Shown here piece after piece: positions 44,504 through 55,378 of a stretch of DNA of 64,000 bases. Both the position numbers and the translations under genes were made by a program. Under the pieces are notes generated by a model. That model worked only from the letters and a program-made list of their open reading frames with translations, made no database searches and was not told the origin of the DNA. How positions within the stretch are numbered: the first letter of the stretch is position 1; each line of letters begins with the position of its first letter. This DNA comes from Aedes albopictus (lineage: Eukaryota; Arthropoda; Insecta; Diptera; Culicidae): assembly GCF_035046485.1 (NCBI RefSeq), contig NC_085138.1, forward strand, positions 343,990,178-344,054,177, in the 5' to 3' direction.

Positions 44504-47120
44504 CCAGCTTTCCACGCTCGCCATAATGGCGGATGCTATAAAACAATTTGACAATATCTGTGCCCCAGCTAACGCGACGACTTATTTCACATAGCAACCT
44601 GTAACAAACACATTTTTTTCATTGTCATCGAAAAACAATCTCGACAAAACAAATTCGACTTCGTAAGGTAAAGATAAAATGGATTTACTGACGACATAAT
44701 TCGTGTTCTCTGAATATTCCTAAAAACTCGGTTGTATTTTTCTAGATCATCATCAACCTAAAGTTCCCGTCTAGCAGTGGCGGTGGCAGGCCATCAAGTG
44801 ACTTGCGACATCCAAGGTGATGGCTTCGTGACGTCGGATACCGTGGCGGCGGCGCGGGCCGACGGATGTTCGGAAGACGGCTTGAAGCAATCCGGATGTT
44901 GTAAGGACGGCTCTATGTGTGTTGTTTAAGGCTGGGCTGGACAGTACCGTCGGCGCATCGAGATATAATCAGCCTTCGCTCAGGAGTGTCTTTTGCGGGA
45001 GAGTTCTTCGTAGGCCTTGTGCAACATGACGACAGTGAGGGTGTGATTGTCGGTGGATTCGAAGATGTTTTATGCTGTGAGCACTTGTCCTTCGCGATAT
45101 TCCAAGTAGTGTTAGCGGGTTTCCACGACGGTGAGCACATGGTGTCTCCGCAGGCGGTCTGAAATGTTGGTCGTCAGCGGATGAGATGAATTCCGAGGTT
45201 GCGAGCACCGCATCAACAACGGAAGGCTGGCAGGCGATTTTCCAGGGCAATTCCTGGCCGCACAAGTGGTATCAGTGGCGTCATCTCAGAGTACACGGCG
45301 CTAGCCACGTGTGTGGGGACAGGAGGTTACCGGAGCTAGGGATGCTGTCCTCAGATGAGCTACTAGTGGCAGTGCATCAGACAAAGTCTACATTCATGCT
45401 GCACCAAATAAATATGGATATATGTAGTTAGTTAGTTATTTCAACTTCGACTTCGACAAAATAAAAATGATTCACATATATGATGCGACGTCTTAACAAG
45501 CATTGGTTAAATGGCAAATAGATGATAATGAGGTTTGATATGAAACAATACTTTCGCATTATTCCTAATCATATTCCTAAAGCAAAGCCATTTCGTTCTG
45601 TACAATTCCCCTAATGTTTTTCACATGTACCTTTCCAGAAACTGCATATTTTTCTTGGCCCTCAAGGTAAATATGTATTTTTTTATAATGATCAAAATCA
45701 TCATGATGGCAAAATTGAACTTTAGCTTGTAACCGTGGATTGGTTGAAAATTGTCACCTCAGAATAAGAGAAAAAAAAGTTACATAATTTCATCACTTAA
45801 ATATTTCACTTGAATAAGGACAACTTTTCGAACCCTATTGATCGCGATTTGCTACCAAAGCGGATAGCCCCACACAAAAACAGTAATATGTGGCATAGGG
45901 CGATGATAGATGGATGACACTGACGGTGGAAATTTCAACGAATATGTGTATCAAGGAACGAGGAAAATTAACCAAGAGGGAGCCTGGACTGTGGATACTA
46001 GCAAGCGGAGAAAGAAAAGTTCTCTTATGTCTAGGCTTGGCAAAACTAGTGTCGCTCCCCCTGTCGCCATTCAATGTTTTCTGGATACCCTTTTGGAACT
46101 TAATTATCGAGTGAGCGAATAAGAAAAGTGTGCACGGTGTTTGCTAAGTACCGAAACGCAGTAGACGGGCGTCCATAGCGTAGGAATGAAGCTCCCCATC
46201 TCAATAAATCTGTGATTTCAGCTCATCAGTTCTTCCGAAGAACTTTTCCGGTACTGGCTGAAGGATACAGTCTTCTTCCCTTGTGAACACGTCTCAACAT
46301 GGAGAGTTGCGCCGTCGCACCACCACAGACGTTCTAATTCTACGGCAACAACTGTTAATGGGTTCCCATTTCCGCATTTCTTCCCTTATTGACCTACATT
46401 TTGGCTCCGGTGCTGTTCTTCTTTGCTGACCACGGTCTGTCGATCCCGATAGAATTTTAAGCCCTCGTGCTCAAATCTCCATCAAACTTCAATGGTAACC
46501 ACTATCGGCCTCTCACCGCCGGCTTCCCTCGCCAACTCCCTTGGGCAGCAGTCCTTGCTGGCCTACGTTTTGGTCCCCGGCAACGATCTCCTTGACTGAC
46601 CGTGATTCTCTTCAGCACCGCTTATCAACCTTGGGCACCATTGTCGGTTTGTGCTTGTGCCAGCCTTCGGCTTCCATTGTTGGTCCTCCTCATCGTTGAA
46701 ATCGCCTCACCAGTATCTAAGTCATTCTGTATTTTAAGAAATTCTTGAACAAACCCTCAAAAGAGGCCTTTCGAGCCCAGCTCGATAACGGCGGTTGGTC
46801 ATCCTGGGGGTTTGACCGGTGCCAGATGTTCCGGTGTGCATCTTCGAGAGTTAAAAGAGCCGTACCAGAAACGGTTATAAGCGAAATACAATGTTAGTTT
46901 TTCAGTTTACAGGCTAGAAGAAAAATATAAGTTTAAAATAATTCTTCTATAATAATTTTGTTTCACTATGATAACGAGTCATTTGTCTGGTTTGTTTTCC
47001 GTTGAAAAATGTGTTTATCAATGGTTGCTATGGATGAAATAAGTCGTTGCGTTAACTGGGGCACAGATACTGTCAAATTGTTTTATAGCATCCGCCATTA
47101 TGGCGAGCGTGGAAAGCTGG
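44504..47120. mobile_element. 2.6 kb element with long terminal inverted repeats, nested in H3
   Basis: The ends are CCAGCTTTCCACGCTCGCC with inverted arms nearly identical for about 72 bp (ATAATGGCGGATGCTATAAA, GACAATATCTGTGCCCCAG) and recognisably paired to about 130 bp. Compared with the empty site in H1 (TTTCTATTTATTTTAATCC near 6250) the insertion duplicates only AT (44502-44503, 47121-47122). The interior is GC-richer than H3 and has no recognised transposase. Short frames at 44913-45431 and 45835-46122 are unassigned. Confidence 0.8.
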
Positions 47121-47626
47121 ATAGAAACTTCATTTCAAATGTGCTTTCGATTTCCAAATCAGGATGACAAATTTGCAAACACGGTGCCTTTTTGAAGACT
47201 TTCAATCTAATGTAAAAACTTGATTGTCCCTAAAACCGATGTTGAATATTTTACATTGACGACGCGCTGGATGTAGATTATCATTTTCTATATGATCGCC
47301 TCCATCCGTATCCAAAAGTTTTACAATTGTATCGTTCCTAAGTGTACATGTTTCATTGAAAATATTTTCTGCTGTTTCAAAAATGTATCCATGAAACAGG
47401 TGAAGAAACCCAAACTCTGCAATTTGCGGCTTAAGCCTGGCTTAGTACTGCTAAGCCACCTCAGAGCACCGCTTAAAATAAGCCACACTTAACGTAAACC
47501 GTAGCTTTATTAAACCGGGTTTAGTGGTTAAGCCGAGGTGAAGAAATCGAAAAAAAGTTAAGCCTGGCTTAAAAATTTGCTAAGCCTGGTTTAAAATTTA
47601 AGCCCGGGTGAAGAAATCGGCCCTTA

Positions 47627-47722
47627 TGGCCGATTTCTTCACCTCGGCTTAACCGGTAAGCCAGGCTTACCCATACCGTTAAACCTGGCTTAACGCTTAA
47701 GCCAGGGTGAAGAAATCGCCCC
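47627..47722. mobile_element. 96-bp minimal H-type MITE
   Basis: Ends TGGCCGATTTCTTCACC and the inverse of GGGGCGATTTCTTCACC, with TTA on both sides (47624-47626, 47723-47725). It consists of little more than the termini and AAGCC/GGCTTA motifs. It sits directly against H3 and shares its flanking TTA. Confidence 0.8.
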
Positions 47723-47892
47723 TTAGTCGTATTGCGAACAGTTCTAGGCGGTAAAGCAGAAAACGGTATGTGGCTGCGAAGCTTGATTCACGAGTTATAC
47801 TGAGTGTGGATATTGTTAAGCTAATTAGCTTAACGACAGATTGCGTTGAGTTATCGTCGAACCAATGTCAGAAGAACAATAGGAGAAGATAA

Positions 47893-48019
47893 TAGTCCTA
47901 TTCAACGATGCAGGTTCAACTTGTTCGAAGTTGCTGCATCCTGTTCTTACCCATTTGTCAACGAACGGGTAAGAGCAGCAACTTCGAGCAAGTTCAACCT
48001 ACGTCGTTGAACAGGACTG
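47893..48019. repeat. 127-bp hairpin
   Basis: AGTCCTATTCAACGATGCAGG, GTTCAACTTG and GAAGTTGCTGC on the left pair with their inverse at 47973-48019 around a loop containing CATTTGTCAACGAA. Probably a small foldback element; no clear target duplication. Confidence 0.65.
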
Positions 48020-48073
48020 ATATTTAGCTGGGAACCAGAGAGGCCGGCGACTGACTCTTCTTGTAACGTGCGT

Positions 48074-48196
48074 AGATCACCTTGGAATGGTGCGTTACGG
48101 TGTAAGATCTACCACACTAAATTTTGATCTTACTTTTCCTAACAAAAGTGACCAAGCTGCAATGCAGGAACATTCCAGGATTAAGATTTAAAGTAG
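48074..48196 (+). repeat. Dispersed repeat, partner of 24365-24490
   Basis: Shares GATCACCTT.GAAT, GTGTAAGATCTACC and CAGGAACATTCCAGGAT with the copy at 24365-24490. Confidence 0.5.
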
Positions 48197-49260
48197 TTTT
48201 TTTCTCTTTCTGATTGTATGTTCAATGTTTACTGACACACTTTGTTTTGAACGCTTTGTACATTCAAATGAGAAACATGTTATAATTAGCTGGAAATACC
48301 CGGAAGTATCAATTCACAATCCAATAGCACCCTACTCTATATCACAGTTACTGACTCGCCTTCCGCAACTTCTACAAACCATCAACAAGTTATTTTGTAA
48401 CAGATCGTTGGCATATGGGGGTGAACGTACACGCGGCAGCCAGCAGCGGTGGAACATTATGATTCTTGATGGGTAGACAAGATTACAAAGCGGGATCTCG
48501 AAAGCCGTTGGCAATCTTCAAATTGTTGGATTTTCCCGCGACCATGAGATTCGCAGTGACTCACCTTTTGCCCCAAGTGTAATTCCTATACTGTGCAATA
48601 CCTACTCGATTGAATTACTATCACATAACGAGATAATATACATTCAGTCACGACGTACTCGGTTTGGTGTACGAATGCAGCTGAACAATATTGAATTCTG
48701 CTCTAAATGAAATGAGTTGTTCAATGAAAAAAATGGTTAAAATTTTGGTAGCGAAAGACATATCAAATACAGTGTTGAACGCTAATTTTGATTTGTTTTT
48801 TTTTTGCATTAGAAACAAGGCAATAATTTCTATAAATGATGTTACTATGTACAGTTATGGCGCGAAGGTTTAGAGGAGGCCTTGCCCCAGTTGATATGCA
48901 ATCACTAGGAAGTGAAGTGAAATTCAGACTTGATACATAAAACCATTTCGCTTTCATTTGTCTAATAAAACGTCAATCAGGTTATTGTTTCAAATCTTCG
49001 CTCACTTCATTCTAGTGTCACACGCGAACCGGTTCTAAGATTATATTATGCCTCGAGATCAAATTTCTGGCGATACCCTTCTGTAATGATTACAACGATC
49101 AATCATCATACCCGCAACTGTTTGTATACATTCTCGTCCCTATACTAGGATTACCAAGCTCAGCATACGTAGTTCGTAAAGAAAAAAAACTGGAAAAAAG
49201 AAATAAATAAACTTGATTATAGACATTTGGCTAGTAACTGCGATTCTGGCGCCTCGATTC
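48197..49260. other. Upstream region of the host exon
   Basis: No repeat boundaries and no coding similarity. Because it precedes the plus-strand exon at 49356 it may hold its promoter. The sequence AAATAAATAAACTTGATTATAG lies about 140 bp upstream of the ATG, but a TATA box cannot be claimed. Confidence 0.3.
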
Positions 49261-49355
49261 GCTCAGAAATTAATCGGCACTCATCGGATGCAGACGCTAC
49301 ACGAGAAGATCTTAGATCGGAACAGTGTTTTGTCGTGAAGTCGTGAAACCGCTCA

Positions 49356-49437
49356 ATGGTGAAATCAATCGAAGGAATGGCAAGGACTACTGAACTGATC
49401 TGCATATTGCTATGGATAGGAAGCTTCGTTAGTGCAG
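49356..49437 (+). CDS. First coding exon of a putative secreted or membrane protein (partial gene)
   Basis: From the ATG at 49356 the frame encodes 27 residues plus one base. The second methionine (49377) begins MARTTELICILLWIGSFVSA, a good eukaryotic signal peptide: a positively charged start, a hydrophobic core LICILLWIGSFV and a small-residue cleavage site after VSA. The exon ends GCAG followed by GTGAGT at 49438, matching the splice-donor consensus, so a phase-1 intron follows. The upstream 100 bp (CACTCATCGGATGCAGACGC ... GTCGTGAAACCGCTCA) is GC-balanced, like a 5' UTR. No further exon was found to the right, so the intron would run past the transposon-filled 49.4-64 kb region or the exon is not real. 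Which of the two ATGs is used is unclear. The mature protein is unknown. Confidence 0.5.
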
Positions 49438-49984
49438 GTGAGTAGAAGATAAAATTCTAATATGTATGTACACCGATTTCTATTGTGCGTTTTGCCAAAA
49501 AGCTATACAATTACTGTGTAAAATATCACTTTGTAATCCAACGCAAATGTGAAACCAAGAAAACATTTTATTTAATGTTTTTCATTCGTAATGTCTACGT
49601 AGAAAACAATGTTTTGTAACGCGTCAGTGAAGAGTGAGATTAAGGACAGACTTATTAGAATCCCAAAATGGCGGCCACAATGGCCGACTTTGGCACCTAC
49701 TCACGATTTCGAGAGCATAAATCTCTTCGTAAACAATACCAGCGCATCTGAGCTTTTTATTTTAAGCTAATTACAAGTGAGCAAGAAAAGTATAATAAAA
49801 TACATTGTTGTTTGACGCGGGATTTCAAGACGTTTGTTCTTAACAACATCAAAACATTTGTTAACTTGAATCGTTTGGACGAGCTTTTGGATCGAGTGAG
49901 TTTGAGGATGAACTTGATTGAGGGCCTGTAATTGCTCTTCCTGTACCTTCAAATAAACTGCACAAGGTTCATTCACGCTGCCCT
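49438..49984 (+). other. Putative intron start, no other feature
   Basis: AT-rich sequence following the GTGAGT donor. The frame on the minus strand at 49767-50018 has no family resemblance and ends against the non-LTR remnant. Confidence 0.35.
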
Positions 49985-51690
49985 CCTGCTTTGCAGGATT
50001 GTTGTTCCGTATATTCACTACAAGTCCTGCCCGTCGTATTCTTTCAAATTTGGCATCTTCTAGATGCTAGGTTCGCCGTAAAGTGTAGCAAGCTCGTGGC
50101 CCATTCTTCGCCACCTTACAAGGTTCTCCTGCACACCGCTCGAACACTTCAAGTGCTTGCATGTCCTTCTCGTGAAAAAGTCAAGTCTCGTGTCCGTATA
50201 GAATCACCGGTTTTATCAGCGTCTTGTACATGGTGCACTTGGTGCGGAACATTCAGAATTGTGATCGCTCGGAAGTTCTCACACTCCAACTTGTCACATT
50301 TCTTGTAGATGAGCACCACTTAATTCTACTCTTTCGGTAGCTGTTCGGTCTCCGAGATCTGGATTATTAGCCGGTCATTACCAGCACACTTATTGTTCTT
50401 GGGCTGCTGGATAGCATCCTTAACTTCCATCAGCGTGGGAGTTGACTCGATTTTGCTCCCTGCTATACTGACGTAATTATTTCTTCCGCTGCCTTTGTCC
50501 TCCATGTCTGCGCTCAACGCACCATTCAGGTGTTCGTCATAGTGCTTCTTCCGCCATTCGATCACTTCACGTCTTCCCGTCCTTATCCCTGCATATTTCG
50601 GCTCGCGGCACGAAGCTTTTGCGGGATGCGCTGAGCTTCTGGTAGAACTTCTGTGTTTCTTCTGAACGGCACAGCAGTTCCATTTGTTCGCATTCCGTTT
50701 CTTCCAGGCGGCGCTTTTTCTCCGGAAGTTGCGGGTCTGCTGTTTCTGTGTGCTTTTATATCGTTTCACGTGCTGCCGAATCCCGTGCTGCAGCATAACC
50801 TGCGTTCTTCTCTTCCAAAATCTCTCTGCATTCGTCATCGACAGCGATACCGTCTGTATCGTATGTAGTTAATCACGAAGAATTTTTGATGCATTTTTAT
50901 CATCACCAGGAAGTGTTCAGAGTCGATGTTAGCGCTACGATAGGTCCAACGTCGATAACGTCAGAGAAACGCCGTCCGTCAATCAGGACGTGGTCGATTT
51001 GGGATTCTGTCTGTAGTGATGAAAAAGGTGCTACGTATGGACATGTTTTTGAAGGCGGCAAAATCGATGAGTCGTAGGTCGTTTTCGTTTGTCAGCTGGT
51101 GGGCGCTGAGCTTTCTAAGCGTTTAGGTCTCCTATGATGATCTTGACGTCGTGTTTTGGACAGCTATCGTACTCGCGTTAGAGCTGCGCGTAGAATGCGC
51201 CCGTGTCACCATCAGTGCTTCCGGAGTGAGGGCTATGCAGTATGCACGTTGATTATGCTGAAGTTGAAGAACCGGCCTTTGACCCATAACTTGCACATTC
51301 TTTCGTTGATCAGGCACCAACCGCTCACGTGCCTTTGCATATCACTTATCACTATAAAAGCTGTTCCCAGCTTGCGTATGTTGCCGCAGCTCTGGTAGAC
51401 GGTATGATTACGTCTAAACGTTCGCACCGTTGCTCCTGTCCAGCACACTTTCTGCAGCGCTACAATGCCGAACCCGCGTCCTTCAGTACATCGGCAAGTA
51501 TGCGGGTGCTCCCGATGAAGTTGAGATATCTGCATTCCCACGTACCGAGTTTCCAATCACAAGTCCTTCTTGTTCGCTGGAGTCGTTGCCGTTAGGGTCT
51601 CTATCTGGCCTTGAGGATAAGACTTTGGATCGCCAATCCAGATACGACGAACTTTTCTCGACATCCCTGGGCATGATACAATTATACATT
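49985..51690 (-). pseudogene. Second decayed non-LTR retrotransposon (EN and RT remnants)
   Basis: Minus strand, 5' to 3'. At 51233-51556 an endonuclease block includes GFGIVALQKVCWTGATVR, SCGNIRKLGTAF and NERMCKLWVKGRFFNFSIIN, followed after frameshifts by LRLIDFAAFKNMSIRSTFF and NIDSEHFLVMIKM (about 50910-51130). At 50326-50838 the linker before the RT has EVIEWRKKHYDEHLNGALSA, EVKDAIQQPKNNKCAG and TEQLPKE. Most of the RT core is deleted. At 50050-50310 a C-terminal RT piece remains (TMYKTLIKPVILYGHET, ALEVFERCAG). Different family from the element at 24.5-27 kb. Clade not assigned. Confidence 0.8.
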
Positions 51691-51694
51691 ACAT

Positions 51695-51830
51695 TGTACT
51701 TGCCTCAAAATATACACATTCATGCAATGGCAGACCAAGGAAGACTTTCAATTGATAACCGTGGAAGTGCTTAAAGAACACTAAGATGAAGATAGGCAGA
51801 TCAAGTTCCAGTGAGAACATAGAGCACGGT
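51695..51830 (+). mobile_element. Feilai-type SINE fragment
   Basis: ATATACACATTCATGCAATGG, CAATTGATAACCGTGGAAGTG, CTTAAAGAACACTAAGATGA and CCAGTGAGAACAT correspond in order to the body and 3' part of the SINE at 11727-12009. The tRNA-like head is absent. Confidence 0.6.
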
Positions 51831-52036
51831 TCGTATTCTCTTGTTGATCATTCGTTGCTGGTTTTTACAGGCAAACCCCCCGTCTCTGTCTGCATACGAT
51901 CAAAGTTTCCACCAGGATTGGTTACCCGTTCTCTCTAAGGTTGCTCGTATCCCGGCCGGTTACAACTAGGAGGTAGGCATCGGAGTTGCATGGCAGGGAG
52001 CTGAAGGACGTTACAAGACGTGTGATTCGCTGGGGA
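51831..52036. other. No recognised feature
   Basis: Short mixed sequence between the SINE fragment and the GGCCGAA minisatellite. Confidence 0.35.
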
Positions 52037-52135
52037 CTACTACGAAAGGCTGAATCACAAAAGGCCGAAAGCACGAAAAGCCGAATGTAACGAAACGCCG
52101 AAAGTAACGAAAGACCGAATAACAAAAGCAGCCAA
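52037..52135. repeat. Minisatellite ACGAAAGGCCGAA, left of copia
   Basis: About seven units of the type AAGGCCGAAAGTAACGAA. An inverted tract lies at 59705-59795 on the other side of the copia element, and both adjoin a GATTCGCTG/CGATTCGCTG word. Confidence 0.7.
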
Positions 52136-52397
52136 TAATAAGCCAGGTACATTTTTAGAGGGAGGGAGTGTCAAATTTTGATCCTTGTAGTTTATAAGTA
52201 GTCCCAAAGACTAAACCGTGAAAGATATATAATCAGTTAGAGAACATATAACAGCAGCACATAAATGAATAGCTAGCCGAAAAACTACGTTTACTGTATA
52301 CCGTCAACCCTAGTTGGTTTGACCGCATTTAATCTGAACACTTTTTAATTTGACCCCCGTTAATCTGCACATCGTTCAAACTAAAAAGGGTTCAAAC
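52136..52397. other. Flank of the copia element
   Basis: Contains two or three degenerate units of the type GTTAATCTGCACATCGTTCA, a small repeat. The last bases CAAAC precede the LTR; no perfect 5-bp duplication with the right flank (ATAAAACG) is visible. Confidence 0.4.
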
Positions 52398-52653
52398 TGT
52401 GGGTATGGGAGGACACTCCGACGCAACGGAACAACTTGGTTGGCGAAAGATAGCGGACAGAACTTCGGATAAAATACCGGATAAGAATCCAAACACGCGC
52501 GGTCACGGTTAACTTTTATTGATAGATCTCAAAGGTAAACAATATTAAGGAGGCTATAAAAGAGGTGCACGCAAGATGCGCACTAAAGAGGCACGCACTA
52601 AAGAGGCGCGCCGTCGGTAGATGTTCAGAGGGTGGACCGTCGCTCAATTCTCA
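52398..52653 (-). repeat. 3' LTR of the copia element
   Basis: On the plus strand it begins TGTGGGTATGGGAGGACACTC and ends CAATTCTCA, giving TG...CA termini. An AATAAA polyadenylation-type signal is present on the coding (minus) strand within CTATCAATAAAAGTTAACC. It lacks the AAC triplet repeat unit found in the other LTR. Confidence 0.9.
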
Positions 52654-52668
52654 ATACTCCTCCTCGAC
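52654..52668 (-). other. Polypurine tract of the copia element
   Basis: On the minus strand GTCGAGGAGGAGTAT lies immediately before the 3' LTR, the position where plus-strand DNA synthesis is primed in LTR retrotransposons. Confidence 0.75.
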
Positions 52669-52677
52669 GGTAAGCCC

Positions 52678-52779
52678 TCAGACTCCTCCTAGTCCCAGCA
52701 ACTCTGCCAGTTCACGATGCTTTACTGCCCCGAGCGGTTTAGTCAAGATGTCTGCCTACATGGTTTCTGTTGGACAGTA
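52678..52779 (-). pseudogene. copia RNase H C-terminal tail, separated by an insertion
   Basis: Directly beyond the 966-bp insertion the minus strand continues the RNase H frame with YCPTETM, a TAG stop (52756-52758), then ADILTKPLGAVKHRELAELL and GLGGV with the final TGA at 52678-52680. The YCPT and LTKPL blocks are the normal copia C terminus, which shows that the insertion split the gene exactly at the target duplication. Confidence 0.85.
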
Positions 52780-52786
52780 CCGCAAC

Positions 52787-53752
52787 CACCGACTAAACCG
52801 ACGTGCCACTCGATTCCGAGACTTGACCGAAACCATTACACGGTAAATTCAAATTGCAGTGATCGCTAGTGTCAAATTGAAAGTGACGTTTAGCCCGTCA
52901 TGTCATTTACACAGCCGGTGTCGCGGCGTCTCGATCGAACGCTGTGTAAACAAAAACACGTGATTGCCAGTATTGTCAATCTGTAGCTTCGCTTTGCCTC
53001 AGAATGGAGTATTACGGCAATTACGGGATGCTTAAGAATTTTAGGAACCAATTAAGAATGTTATATTAAATGTCCCAGCCTGAAAATAAATCCAAACAGT
53101 GGTGGCTGTTACCATCTGCACGGTACATTCCCATCGGATTATGCAAGCGTCGCAACGATGATGCTGCTCCTGCTGCCGTTTTAGTGACGCTGACTGGGCT
53201 GACTACTGTTTCAACTTTCTATGTGAAAAAAGAAAATCTCCCAGAAGTCAATAGGACTTACATGAATTAGGCCTATTAATAAATTGTGCTTTCTAAAAAT
53301 TAAGATATGAAATTGTGTTCTGGTAAAATCAGCAGAGTGGCTGCAGTATGACGAAGGCATGACCACCGACGACGGCGACGCCGCGGAATACAAACAAACA
53401 CTCTACGTTTAAACCAATCAAAGTATGAAATTCTGTAAGATTATTGAGTCTTTTACGCTCCTAAAAAAATTTGTTTTGAACATAGTTCGTGAATCTATCT
53501 TCTCTTAGTTTATCATGAGAACTTTTGGTAATTACATATTATAAAATAAACAGCATTATCCAATGTTTGAAGAATCTGTTCATTCCAGCACACCTATGGG
53601 TGACGTTATTTAAGAGTGCTCGAAATATTTCGGCTAAAATAGTTCTGAACCAAAATCAACAGATGGCGCTAGTTTTCAACGGTTTTTATTTTAAAATTTC
53701 GGACGAGAATTTCATGAACCTTTGCACTAGCTGGCATGTCGGTTCGTCGGTG
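52787..53752 (-). mobile_element. 966-bp DNA element with 7-bp target duplication, copy B (in copia RNase H)
   Basis: Same element as at 33703-34668 but in the opposite orientation. The flanking 7-bp duplication is CCGCAAC on the plus strand (52780-52786, 53753-53759). Removing the element and one duplication puts the two copia RNase H pieces in frame. The neighbouring copia frame reads about 28 residues into the element before stopping, giving a false C terminus. Confidence 0.9.
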
Positions 53753-53755
53753 CCG

Positions 53756-54788
53756 CAACTGCACTAGTCGCCGCTCGCAGAGGTCCCGGACGAAGCACTG
53801 CTTCGTTTCAATGTGCTTGCTCCTCTTACTGGTACGCTCGGAAGTCACGAAACTCAAGCACCCCTGATTATCCTCGTAGACGACTGTAGCTTCATCCACA
53901 TTTTCACCGAGATCTGCCAACAGACGCCGCATCCAGAGTACTTCTTGGCATGTCTCGCCGAGTGCCACATATTCGGCTTCCATTGTTGAAAGGCTGACAC
54001 AGTTCTGGCGCCTGCTGGTCCACGATACCAATCCTCCAGCGTAGAACACCACGAAACCGGTCATCGATTTCCGTGTTTGGGCATCACCGGCCCAATCAGC
54101 GTCCGAAAAAGCCTCCAGTACGTTGCCCTTTCCGTCGCCGAGTCTTAGCTTCCAGTCCATAGTCCCTTTTAGAAAACGGACCACCCGTTTTGCAGCCGTC
54201 CAGTCTTGGTCGTTTGGCTTGCTAAACTTGCGGCCCAAGATGGAAGCACTCGTAGCTATGTCAGGACGTCCACAAGTCGCCACGTACATCAACGCACCGA
54301 CAATGCTACGGTACATCGTGCCGTCTTCCATAGGCTCGCTCTCCGAACGGCCCTTCAAGTATCCCTGGTCCATAGGTGTCTTGGCCGGCTTTGCCTGTTC
54401 GAATCCCAGCCGCGCAATGAGTTTTTCGATATACGCTTTTAGACTCAGACTGTAGATACCATCCGCACCACGCTCGATTTCCATTCCCAAAAAGAACTTC
54501 ACTTCACCCAGCCAGTTGATTTCGAAGTGTCGCTTCATCTGATCGAAAATCCGGGAAATTTCTTCTTCATCCGCGCAGCCAACAAGGAAGTCGTCGACGT
54601 ACACGATCAAATAGGGCTTCTTCCCATTCCGGTCAGCAACAAACAAGCAGGGATCCGCTGTGCTTGACTTGAACCCCAAGCTCCTCAACACTTCAGTCAA
54701 CTTCCGGTTCCAGCATCTCGCGCTTTGCTTCAAACCGTAGATGCTGCGACGCAGGCGGCACACTTTCTCCTCCTGCCCTGGAACTGCA
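53756..54788 (-). pseudogene. copia reverse transcriptase C-terminal half and RNase H
   Basis: After the MITE the minus-strand frame begins with EEKVCRLRRSIYGLKQSARCW. It contains PYLIVYVDDFLVG with the catalytic YVDD box, then the copia connection (KTPMDQGYLKG, YRSIVGALMYVATCGRPDIA). RNase H follows with FSDADWAGD, VSLSTMEAEYVALGETCQEV and KHIETKQCFVRDL. The frame is intact for more than 330 residues and is cut only by the 966-bp insertion at VQL. Catalytic residues are present, so decay here is due to insertion rather than point mutation. Confidence 0.9.
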
Positions 54789-54791
54789 TAA

Positions 54792-54955
54792 GGGGCTGTT
54801 CATAAACCACGTAGACCAAAATTTGGCCTTCTCAGACCCCCCCCTCCCCCCTCGTAGACTTTTGTTCATACAAAAATTTTGAAATTTGTATGGAGCGTAG
54901 ACTTTGGCCAGACCCCCCTCCCCCCAAAAAGTCTACGTGGTTTATGAACGACACC
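54792..54955. mobile_element. MITE Z copy 3, in copia reverse transcriptase
   Basis: The ends GGGGCTGTTCATAAACCAC and the inverse of GGTGTCGTTCATAAACCAC are flanked by TAA (54789-54791, 54956-54958). Removal of the MITE and one TAA joins QPPG to YAVPG in the copia frame, the expected conserved stretch, so the duplication length is confirmed. Confidence 0.85.
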
Positions 54956-54958
54956 TAA

Positions 54959-55378
54959 CCTGGTGGCTGACGCATATACAGTTCCTCGTCGAGGTCGCCA
55001 TAGAGGTAGGCTGTTTTGACATCCAGGTGAATCAAACGCAACCCGTTCCTCCCAGCCAGCGCCAGCAACGTCCGCAACGTGGCATGTCGGGTAACAGGGG
55101 CAAACACTTCCTCAAAGTCCAAGTCGTGTTGCTGCCTGTATCCCTGCGCCACAATCCGTGCCTTGAACCTTACAACTTCGCCCGCTTCATTGCACTTTGC
55201 TTTGTATACCCAGCGGCTTCCGATCAATTTCTTCCCTTGAGGCAGGTCACACAGTTCCCAAGTACCGTTTTGCGTGTGCGATTCGTCCTCCATCGCACGC
55301 TTCCACGACTCACTTTCAGGACACTTCACTGCCTCGCTGTAGCTCACTGGTTCAGCCATCAACTGCGTAGCCACTAGT
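54959..55378 (-). pseudogene. copia reverse transcriptase N-terminal half
   Basis: Minus-strand frame: SESWKRAMEDESHTQNGTWE, GKKLIGSRWVYKAK, VRFKARIVAQGYRQ, FEEVFAPVTRHATLR and LIHLDVKTAYLYGDLDEELY. The D in HLDVKTAYLYG is the first catalytic aspartate. It is bounded upstream by the 696-bp insertion and downstream by MITE Z. No internal stops. Confidence 0.9.

Larger units (their letters stand above)
41368..47623 (-). mobile_element. Element H3: inverted near-copy of H1 with a nested 2.6 kb element
   Basis: It starts GGGCCGATTTCTTCACCTAC and ends with GGTGAAGAAATCGGCCC. Its content is H1 in reverse, including minisatellite, micro-insert and the short frame at 41685-41903. The left flank is TAA (41365-41367, shared with H2), the right flank TTA (47624-47626). 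Without the nested element (44504-47120) it is about the length of H1. High similarity to H1 is evident from nearly identical translated segments. Confidence 0.8.

Noticed and set aside
53669..53760. C terminus of the copia RNase H frame as translated (about 28 residues after VQL)
   Set aside because: These residues are encoded by the inserted 966-bp element; the true tail lies at 52678-52779.
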